A DNA stretch of 6,362 nt. Origin: Romeriopsis sp046049545. GTDB taxonomy: Bacteria; Cyanobacteriota; Cyanobacteriia; Leptolyngbyales; Leptolyngbyaceae. The stretch covers positions 1-6,362 of the forward strand of contig JBJORF010000157.1 of assembly GCA_046049545.1 (NCBI GenBank). The letters run 5' to 3'. Below the pieces are notes generated by a model. That model did not search any database. It saw only the letters and a list, made by a program, of their open reading frames with translations, and was not told the origin of the DNA. A program made the translations under genes and the position numbers. Shown here piece after piece: positions 1 through 5,773 of this stretch. The first letter of the stretch is position 1. Each line of letters opens with the position of its first letter.

Positions 1-72
1 CATACAAGCCCAAATCACTTGACTTGATCTTCACATCCGCCAGAGCGGCAAAACACGGCGCTACATATAGCT

Positions 73-2088
73 TTACTTCACGGCAATTCTAGGAGAGCCG
101 ATGAAAACTAATAGGACGGCCGATATCGCGATCATTAATGGAAAGTGCTGGAACTGGTATTCTGGGAGATAAGGCATCATTTTAATCTGGATTACTTCGC
201 ATAGAATTAGAACAATCAATATCAGGATCGCCATATTCTTCGCAGAAGCCTTGATGCTCTGATTTGGCTCCGATTTCACTTCGATCGTCATTGTGCAGAC
301 TTGAATCAGGACTGGGATCAGACCTAAAATTAGACCAAAAGTTAGACCCCAAATCAGACCTGAAATTACATCCAAGACTAGACCCAAAATTAGACCTGAA
401 ATTAGACCAAAAATTAGAGCTGGAGATAGACTCAAAATCAACTTTTCAAAGAATTTCTGTTGCGCCAAGTGTGACGTTGAAATTAGAATTTTTTCAGTCG
501 GTTCAAGCTGCACTACCACCCCCATCATCCCCACCATCACTCCCCCTATCAGACTGAGAATCAGACCGAAAATCAGACTGCTAATCGTGCCCCCTATCTG
601 ACTGCACATCAGACTTACTATCAAACTAAAAATCAGAACCTCCACTAGACTGAAAACCAGACGCATTTTCCACTTTTGCCTAGTAGTAAGCCACGATGGC
701 TGCATCGCCTCAATCAAAAATTCGGGGTTGCTTCGTACCAACTGTTTCGCCAAAAAGACCAAGTGATAGCGAGTCTGCTTCTGACTGGGCACTTCTCCCG
801 ATTGATAGCGTTTGTAACCTTTCCCCGATAACAGCTCCGCCGGAATCCCCAACCGCTGCACAATATAGCCATCCCACAACTCCGCCAACCCATTAATCGC
901 CTCAGTCGGATTCACCGTCGCAAAAATCGATAAAAACAATGGTGTCCGCAACAGCGGTGGCATCACCAAATCACCATCCTGCACATCCGCCTCCAGCAAC
1001 GCCGGATTTTGCTGAATCACCGCCCACAACTGCCCCTTCCCCAATGCCTGCAAATGCGCCCGAATCGCCCCATCCGTCAACGGCTGCAACTGCACCGCCC
1101 CATTCAACGCCGTCAACTGCCCCTGCGCCAACCCATAATCCCGAATCCGACAGCACACCACCGCATCTCGATGGCCATAAGCATCACCCAGAAATTCATT
1201 AATCGCCGCCATCCCTGCCTGAATCCGATTAAGATCCCGCAGCTCATCCAGTCCATCCAGGAGTGGCAGCACTCGTCCAGACTCCAACAGTCTCTGACAT
1301 ACAGCTTCATTCAACTTCTCCTTGGAAAGCCGCTTCATCTCCGCCGCCAAATAATCACCCAGCGATCGCCCTTCCACCCATCCCGCCATCTCAAACAAAT
1401 GCGGCCACGGCTTTGACTCATCCGCCTTCGCCTCTGTCATCAGCTCCCGCGCCAATTCCAACAACGTCGTCGTCTTCCCCGCCCCCGGACTCCCTAAGAT
1501 CAACAATCGCCCACTCACATCCGGATGCCGAAATACGTCGATCATCCGCGCCCGCGCTGGGAACATCACTTTACCCCCCCGTCCAAACGGAATCCATTCC
1601 TTCACTCGCCCAAACCATCCCCCTACCGGAGCCACATCATCCGCCCGCTGCAAAATCTCCAAGGGCGATCGCCCCTCCCCCAACTGCTGCCCCGCATCCT
1701 CAAATCCCAGCGGAATCAACACCGATCGTTCCAACATATCCGCCAGCCGCCTCTCCACGATCTCCAACTGACTCTGAATCAGCCGCCGCCGCTGGCCCGA
1801 ATCAAGTTCCGTCACGATCGTTGTTTTCGGCTGCGATAACGTCCAAATCTCCGTCGCCGCCCAACCCAATCCCCAAGCGAATACCCCCGCAACCAGGGTC
1901 ACCCGACCGATCCGCATCCCCGTATCGATCGGATCTTTACCCTTCAACTGCAACCAATCCGCCACGATCGGCAAATCGCTCAACGGCGGAATCTGATTAA
2001 TCAAATAGCCATTCAAATTATTCAGAATCACCAGTCCCAGCACCAGCAAAAAAGCCAGGACAGGCACAATATATTTTCGCTTAACCAT
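73..2088 (-). CDS. Membrane-anchored NACHT-domain P-loop ATPase with C-terminal (G/S)LIx repeat membrane domain
   Basis: Seen (numbering from the ATG at 2088, 671 aa): a hydrophobic segment at about 8-24; a short polar loop; a second segment at about 60-79; a charged, probably helical linker at 94-145; then a NACHT NTPase. Walker A is GSPGAGKTT at 199-207 (Lys205). Walker B is LPLLDGLDEL around 274-283 (Asp278, Asp281, Glu282). A CCRIRDYG motif follows near 312, and PPLLRTPLFLSIF near 377-389 matches the conserved helical part after the NTPase. Residues 476-530 and 549-600 are hydrophobic with a strict four-residue G/S-L-I-x period, followed by two more membrane segments near 618-635 and 650-665. 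Known: NACHT ATPases are STAND switches that oligomerise on a trigger and activate an effector region. Inferred: the NTPase is cytosolic, tethered at both ends, and the C-terminus may be a membrane effector. No C-terminal sensor repeats (WD40, LRR, TPR) are visible, unlike many STAND proteins. A TTG at 2097 in the same frame is an alternative start; neither has a good Shine-Dalgarno. The gene lies 58 bp downstream of the CHAT gene with no hairpin between. The 3' third is much more AT-rich than the rest. Confidence 0.9.
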   Translation of the reverse strand: MVKRKYIVPVLAFLLVLGLVILNNLNGYLINQIPPLSDLPIVADWLQLKGKDPIDTGMRIGRVTLVAGVFAWGLGWAATEIWTLSQPKTTIVTELDSGQRRRLIQSQLEIVERRLADMLERSVLIPLGFEDAGQQLGEGRSPLEILQRADDVAPVGGWFGRVKEWIPFGRGGKVMFPARARMIDVFRHPDVSGRLLILGSPGAGKTTTLLELARELMTEAKADESKPWPHLFEMAGWVEGRSLGDYLAAEMKRLSKEKLNEAVCQRLLESGRVLPLLDGLDELRDLNRIQAGMAAINEFLGDAYGHRDAVVCCRIRDYGLAQGQLTALNGAVQLQPLTDGAIRAHLQALGKGQLWAVIQQNPALLEADVQDGDLVMPPLLRTPLFLSIFATVNPTEAINGLAELWDGYIVQRLGIPAELLSGKGYKRYQSGEVPSQKQTRYHLVFLAKQLVRSNPEFLIEAMQPSWLTTRQKWKMRLVFSLVEVLIFSLIVSLMCSQIGGTISSLIFGLILSLIGGVMVGMMGVVVQLEPTEKILISTSHLAQQKFFEKLILSLSPALIFGLISGLILGLVLDVISGLIWGLTFGLILGLIPVLIQVCTMTIEVKSEPNQSIKASAKNMAILILIVLILCEVIQIKMMPYLPEYQFQHFPLMIAISAVLLVFIGSPRIAVK
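324..443. repeat. 12-bp tandem repeat array B (about 10 units) inside the NACHT gene
   Basis: On the plus strand the units resemble CCAAAATTAGAC or CTGAAATTAGAC and follow each other without a break from 324 to 443. The best units are 324-335, 384-395 and 396-407; 360-371 and 372-383 are the most diverged. On the coding (minus) strand each unit gives one tetrapeptide of the type G-L-I-x, at about residues 549-589. The period of exactly 12 bp keeps the frame, so unit gain or loss changes the length of the membrane domain without breaking the gene. There are no spacers, so it is not a CRISPR array. Confidence 0.85.
543..662. repeat. 12-bp tandem repeat array A (about 10 units) inside the NACHT gene
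   Basis: Plus-strand units of the type TGAGAATCAGAC or CGAAAATCAGAC run from 543 to 662, with the shared core ATCAGAC in most. The best units are 543-554, 555-566, 567-578 and 603-614. On the coding strand they encode tetrapeptides such as SLIV, SLIF, GLIL and SLIG at about residues 476-516. The core is closely related to that of the array at 324-443, so the two probably arose from one ancestral unit. They are separated by about 100 bp of non-repetitive sequence encoding a polar loop (about residues 526-548). Confidence 0.8.
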
Positions 2089-2146
2089 CAGGAGCAATCG
2101 TCAGCACACATTGCCCCTAATTCTATCGCATCGATCCAATCTCGAC

Positions 2147-4570
2147 CTAATCCGCCCGTCCCACCAGCGTAAATCCCGCCCAGTCATTCGGCTGCGGATA
2201 TTGCTGCATCGTATTCAACATCGCCTTCCGCAACGCCTTCGCTTTATCCGGCTGCAATTGCAACTGGCGATAAAAATCCGTCATCAATACCTGCGTCGGC
2301 CGATCGGGCACTGCCCACAGCGACACCACGACACTCGGCACCCCCGCCGACATAAACGCGCGCGATAGTCCAATCACCCCATCGCCCGTAATCCTGCCCC
2401 GCCCCGTATCACAGGCACTCAACACGGCCAAATCCGCCTTCAACCGCAACGGAAAAATCTCATCCGCCGTCAATAAGCCGTCATTTCCCGGCCCCTTGAC
2501 CAACGCGATCGCGCCACCAAAGCCGCGACTATCATCGAGCAACCCGTGGGTCGCAAAATGCAGCAAATTCGATTTTTCCATGCGGGCAATCACTTCTTTC
2601 TCTGTGGCTTGTCCCCCAATTACCACAATTGTTTTGAGCATTTGCCCGATCGCTTGAGCTTCGGCTTCCGCGCCGGGCAGGCGATCGAGATTTTCGGGCA
2701 TTGGACTTGGATTGCCGACGATTAACGGTTGACCTTGGCGGTTGGGTTGTCTTTGTTGCACCAGTTCTAGGGCCTGAATCGAAGGGACAACTTGGAGCGT
2801 GTGATTTTGAATTAAATATTCACCCTGGGGATTTTGTAAGGCTTGGAAGGGCACCAGAAATAATGCACCTTGGGGAATGAAGACCACGCGATCGTCGGCA
2901 TTTTTTGGCAATAAATCGGCGATCGGTTCAATCAATAATCGATAGGCTGATTGCATTGCGGTTTTTGCTGCCGCTTGATCACTGTCGCCTAGCACCGATC
3001 GACGGGCGGCCTGAACCGTTTGGCTGATAAATGATTTGTAATCGCCACGACGCGGTAAATCCACCTGCCGAAACGCGATCGCCCCCTGCGGTGAGACGAC
3101 CCAAATGTATAGGGTATGCTCAATCTCTGTGCGTGGGTCGCGCAACAGGGAATAGCTGACCAAAGTCGCCCGTTCGCGTTTGGCGGTGGACTGGAGCGCT
3201 GTGATGGTGGGTGCGATTGCTGTTGGCAATTCACGCGGTGATGCAGGTAGCAATTGCTGCGCCAATTGTTCGACAAATGCTCGCGCCCGACCCCGTTCCG
3301 CTGTGACTAACGCCGATTGCGATTCGCCTTTACCAATTTGAGCGGCTTGTAGCAGTTGATAGGCTTGGGCTTGACTGTCGGTGAGGGCGACTTTATCTTG
3401 GTCGATCAGACCAGGACGCATTTTCTCGTAGATTTTGATACTTTCGGTGAGGGTGGTGATCGCTTCATCCCAGCGCTTTTGGATTAAATATACTTCACCC
3501 AGATTGGTGAGGGCACGGGCTTGACCGATCGCTTCTTGGTGGCGTTGGGCGAGGGCGATCGCTTGTTGATATTGATTGATTGCGGGTTCAAATTCCCCCT
3601 TAGCTTGGTGATAATGTCCCAGCGCACTGAAGATGGTAATTCGGGTAGAAGATTTGGTGAATTCCTTGGCCCGATCGTGGGCGGCATTTAAGGTTTGTAG
3701 GGCTTGGGGCCATTGTTGCAGGTCTACCTGAATTAACCCCATTTCAACTTGCAGCAGTACCTGCGCGTCACGATCGTCGAGGCGCTGGAGGGTCGTTGCA
3801 GCGTTGTAAAATGCCTGTTGAGCCTGTTCTGGGTCATGCATTAAGCGGTAGGCTTTGCCAAGGTTGACTTGGTTGCGCACAAATTGGCGGATGGAACGCC
3901 TGCCCCAACTGCCGCTGGCACCGGCGAACTGAGATTGGTTGATTTTTTCGTAGAGGGCGATCGCTTGCTCATATTGCCCTAGGTTGAGATAAATTTCGGC
4001 TTTACTCGAATTGATTTGAAACTGTTTGAGGGGGGTAGTTGCGGGAATTGCGCTGAGTTCGACCAAGGCACTATGATAGCGGCCCCGATAGCGTAATAGT
4101 TCGGCTGTTGCCAAGCGGGCATCGTCCTGAGATTTTCCCTGGGGCATGGCTTGAATCGTCTGCCCCAGCGCTTGGGCCAGCCGATAGTCCCCTTGATCGA
4201 TCGCGACCAAGACGGCCAAAATTTGGCGATGCCGCTGCCAGCGATCGGGCAATTGACCCGTTATGCGTTGGAGCCTCATCTCCGCTTGCCAATATTCCCC
4301 ATCGCGGTAGGCCAATGTCGCCTCGGCCAACAGCACGCGCCGCAATCCGGCGGAGTTATTCTGGTGCTGATAAAAGATGCGAGCCTGCCGAATGTCGGCT
4401 TGGGCCTTGAGGATGAACGTTTCCGGCGCATCTAGAATCGCCTCGATCTGGCGATCGATTTGCTGTTGCTGGGGGCTGATGGCTTGGGGCGAGGGAAGGG
4501 CGGTATTCGCCAGGGCCGGTGCGCATCCCAGCACCAGAAAACTCAAGCCAGCGAGAATTTGTAAGCGCAT
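2147..4570 (-). CDS. Exported TPR-CHAT protein (caspase-like protease domain)
   Basis: Seen (numbering from the ATG at 4570, 807 aa): a short signal peptide, MRLQILAG then a hydrophobic core and CAPALA, with a likely type I cleavage after Ala21. Cys16 in VLGC is a weak lipobox alternative. At least seven TPR-like helix pairs span about 76-384, for example AEIYLNLGQYEQAIALYEKI near 190 and LGEVYLIQKRWDEAITTL near 357. A helix with ALVTAERGRARAFVEQLA near 420-437 is the usual lead-in to CHAT. The CHAT domain (about 470-805) has the His motif LLHFATHG (His675), the Cys motif LSACDTGRG (Cys720), GDGVIGLSRAF at 729-739 and WAGFTLVG near the end. Known: CHAT is a clan CD (caspase/separase-like) peptidase fold with a His-Cys dyad; both residues are present, so activity is plausible. 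Inferred: it acts in the periplasm or another exported compartment, with the TPRs as regulatory or partner-binding scaffold. An in-frame ATG at 4627 would add 19 residues; 4570 was chosen because it places the signal peptide at the N-terminus. It precedes the NACHT gene by 58 bp, probably in one operon. Confidence 0.9.
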   Translation of the reverse strand: MRLQILAGLSFLVLGCAPALANTALPSPQAISPQQQQIDRQIEAILDAPETFILKAQADIRQARIFYQHQNNSAGLRRVLLAEATLAYRDGEYWQAEMRLQRITGQLPDRWQRHRQILAVLVAIDQGDYRLAQALGQTIQAMPQGKSQDDARLATAELLRYRGRYHSALVELSAIPATTPLKQFQINSSKAEIYLNLGQYEQAIALYEKINQSQFAGASGSWGRRSIRQFVRNQVNLGKAYRLMHDPEQAQQAFYNAATTLQRLDDRDAQVLLQVEMGLIQVDLQQWPQALQTLNAAHDRAKEFTKSSTRITIFSALGHYHQAKGEFEPAINQYQQAIALAQRHQEAIGQARALTNLGEVYLIQKRWDEAITTLTESIKIYEKMRPGLIDQDKVALTDSQAQAYQLLQAAQIGKGESQSALVTAERGRARAFVEQLAQQLLPASPRELPTAIAPTITALQSTAKRERATLVSYSLLRDPRTEIEHTLYIWVVSPQGAIAFRQVDLPRRGDYKSFISQTVQAARRSVLGDSDQAAAKTAMQSAYRLLIEPIADLLPKNADDRVVFIPQGALFLVPFQALQNPQGEYLIQNHTLQVVPSIQALELVQQRQPNRQGQPLIVGNPSPMPENLDRLPGAEAEAQAIGQMLKTIVVIGGQATEKEVIARMEKSNLLHFATHGLLDDSRGFGGAIALVKGPGNDGLLTADEIFPLRLKADLAVLSACDTGRGRITGDGVIGLSRAFMSAGVPSVVVSLWAVPDRPTQVLMTDFYRQLQLQPDKAKALRKAMLNTMQQYPQPNDWAGFTLVGRAD

Positions 4571-4676
4571 AGCAATCACAGAAGATAGAGAAGCAAAGTC
4601 GTGCGATCGGCAGATGCGAGATGTCATACTGGATTAATATGCCCTATCCAGCTCCAAGAATCACGAATGACATTGC

Positions 4677-4744
4677 TTCATTGATTAATATGCTTCATTG
4701 ATTGATATGTTTCATTGGTTAATATATTTTATTAGTTAATAGAA
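4677..4744. repeat. 17-bp tandem repeats (about 4 units) upstream of the TPR-CHAT gene
   Basis: The units are TTCATTGATTAATATGC (4677-4693), TTCATTGATTGATATGT (4694-4710), TTCATTGGTTAATATAT (4711-4727) and a diverged TTTATTAGTTAATAGAA (4728-4744). A separate partial copy, GATTAATATGC, is at 4632-4642 beside the upstream candidate start. The array lies in the AT-rich gap between the tyrA stop and the CHAT gene, where the promoter of the CHAT-NACHT pair should be. It could be an operator with several binding sites or a slippage product; the sequence alone does not decide. No strong terminator hairpin for tyrA is visible in the gap (4571-4790). Confidence 0.75.
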
Positions 4745-4790
4745 TGATTATGAGAACTAATCCTAATCTGTCTGAAAATTTATTAAAGGC

Positions 4791-5633
4791 TCACTCTTTC
4801 AGAAATTTCTGTCGGTCAGTCTGGGTTTGTCTGAAGGTCTGCTCCAGGCGATCCCATTGATCAGTAGAAATTAAATCAATTAACCGATCAAGCTGATCCC
4901 GATACTGTTGAAATGCTTCCAGCAAAGCAGTTTGATTATACTGTGCCATCATTAAACCCAATTCCGGATTGCCACCACCAACGCGACTGGTATCCCGAAA
5001 ACCAGAGCTTGCCAGCGCTTGTGCCAATGCTAGAACCTGCGGATTACGTTCCCCCATACAGCTCGCGATTAAACTTGCACTCACCATCACGGGTAAATGC
5101 GAAATCCAGCCAACTGCCCGATCGTGCTCAAATGGATCGCAGTGCAGCAAATTGGCATTCAGCGATCGCACCAACGTCTCCAACACATTTAGCGATTCAG
5201 GTGTAGTCGCGGCTGTTGGCGTTAGCACATAGGGATTGCCCGCAAATAACTGTCGTAGTGCTGCATCCACACCGCTTTCTGCCGTTCCAGCCATCGGATG
5301 CCCACCGATAAAATTCGGCCACAGCGGCGCGATCGCCTCGACGATAGGCCCCTTCACCGACCCCACATCCGTCAAAATCGTCTCCGGTCGCAAATGCGGC
5401 ACCAACCGTTCCACCGTCGGCTGAATCAACCCGATCGGCGTACAAATAAAAATCACCGCCGCCTCGCTCAATGCCGCCAAATCCTGACTCGCCTGATCGA
5501 CAATGCCCCGTTCCACCGCCACTTGGCAAGTGCGATCGCGCTGACTCACGCCAATCACTTCATGCCCCAAAGCCCGCAAGTCATAGCCCAACGACCCTCC
5601 AATTAACCCCAATCCAATAATCCCAATCTGCAT
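4791..5633 (-). CDS. tyrA: Prephenate/arogenate dehydrogenase (TyrA family)
   Basis: This cytosolic enzyme of tyrosine biosynthesis performs NAD(P)-dependent oxidative decarboxylation of arogenate to tyrosine or of prephenate to 4-hydroxyphenylpyruvate. Seen (280 aa): the Rossmann motif GLGLIGGSL at 7-15; TDVGSVKG at 88-95 (Ser92); GGHPMAGTAESG at 110-121 (His112); GWISHLP at 175-181 (His179); and GFRDTSRVGGGNPELG at 211-226 in the helical C-terminal domain. Known: Ser92, His112 and His179 fall where the substrate and catalytic residues of the Synechocystis arogenate dehydrogenase lie, as I recall that structure, and the length matches. Ser30 and Arg32 after the second strand would suit binding of the NADP 2'-phosphate. 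Inferred: an NADP-dependent arogenate dehydrogenase, the usual cyanobacterial form. There is no fused chorismate mutase or ACT domain. The start is supported by an AGGGG six bases upstream. It is the first of three minus-strand genes but is separated from the next by an AT-rich gap of at least 160 bp. Confidence 0.95.
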   Translation of the reverse strand: MQIGIIGLGLIGGSLGYDLRALGHEVIGVSQRDRTCQVAVERGIVDQASQDLAALSEAAVIFICTPIGLIQPTVERLVPHLRPETILTDVGSVKGPIVEAIAPLWPNFIGGHPMAGTAESGVDAALRQLFAGNPYVLTPTAATTPESLNVLETLVRSLNANLLHCDPFEHDRAVGWISHLPVMVSASLIASCMGERNPQVLALAQALASSGFRDTSRVGGGNPELGLMMAQYNQTALLEAFQQYRDQLDRLIDLISTDQWDRLEQTFRQTQTDRQKFLKE

Positions 5634-5639
5634 AACAAG

Positions 5640-5644
5640 CCCCT
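5640..5644 (-). promoter_or_regulatory. Shine-Dalgarno of tyrA
   Basis: On the minus strand AGGGG sits 6 bases before the ATG at 5633. It is the only clear ribosome binding site in the window and fixes the tyrA start. Confidence 0.55.
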
Positions 5645-5660
5645 ACATCTGCCTCTTCGC

Positions 5661-5687
5661 ATTTTAGAGTGGATTTTGCCCCCTCAA
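5661..5687 (-). promoter_or_regulatory. Candidate sigma-70-type promoter for tyrA
   Basis: On the minus strand TTGAGG (5682-5687) and TAAAAT (5661-5666) resemble -35 and -10 boxes. The spacer is 15 bp, shorter than the usual 17, so this is tentative. It would start transcription roughly 20 bases before the tyrA ATG. The 140-bp region 5634-5773 between tyrA and the divergent pentapeptide gene must hold both promoters; no convincing box was seen for the rightward gene. Confidence 0.3.
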
Positions 5688-5773
5688 CGGGAATGCTAAG
5701 TCAAGGATGTTCTCACGTCTGGATCTCACGCCTGAAATCCCTTGTCCCACCCATCCGTCTGCATAGACCCACC

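Larger units (their letters stand above)
1362..5539. repeat. Nine dispersed HIP1 palindromes (GCGATCGC)
   Basis: Exact copies begin at 1362, 1665, 2505, 3075, 3555, 3957, 5162, 5329 and 5532. An 8-bp word is expected about once per 65 kb in random DNA of even composition, so nine in about 6 kb is strong enrichment. All lie within coding regions. This is the clearest sign of a cyanobacterial origin. None occurs before 1362 or in the pentapeptide gene after 5774. Confidence 0.9.

Noticed and set aside
37..48. Terminator after the NACHT gene
   Set aside because: The inverted repeat CCGC-CAGA-GCGG has only a four-base stem and no T-run on the minus strand after it.
264..557. Plus-strand frame with repeated K-L-D-x-K-L-D
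   Set aside because: It is the antisense reading of the 12-bp repeats in the NACHT gene; the minus-strand frame carries clear Walker motifs and membrane segments.
324..662. CRISPR-like array
   Set aside because: The units are 12 bp, contiguous and without spacers, and encode in-frame tetrapeptides.
1263..2000. Long Pro/Ser/Ala-rich plus-strand frame
   Set aside because: It is the shadow of the G-rich NACHT coding strand; its composition is low-complexity and it has no recognisable domain.
4571..4790. tRNA, riboswitch or terminator in the tyrA-CHAT gap
   Set aside because: The gap is AT-rich with direct repeats but no GC-rich hairpin, cloverleaf pattern or recognisable leader was found.
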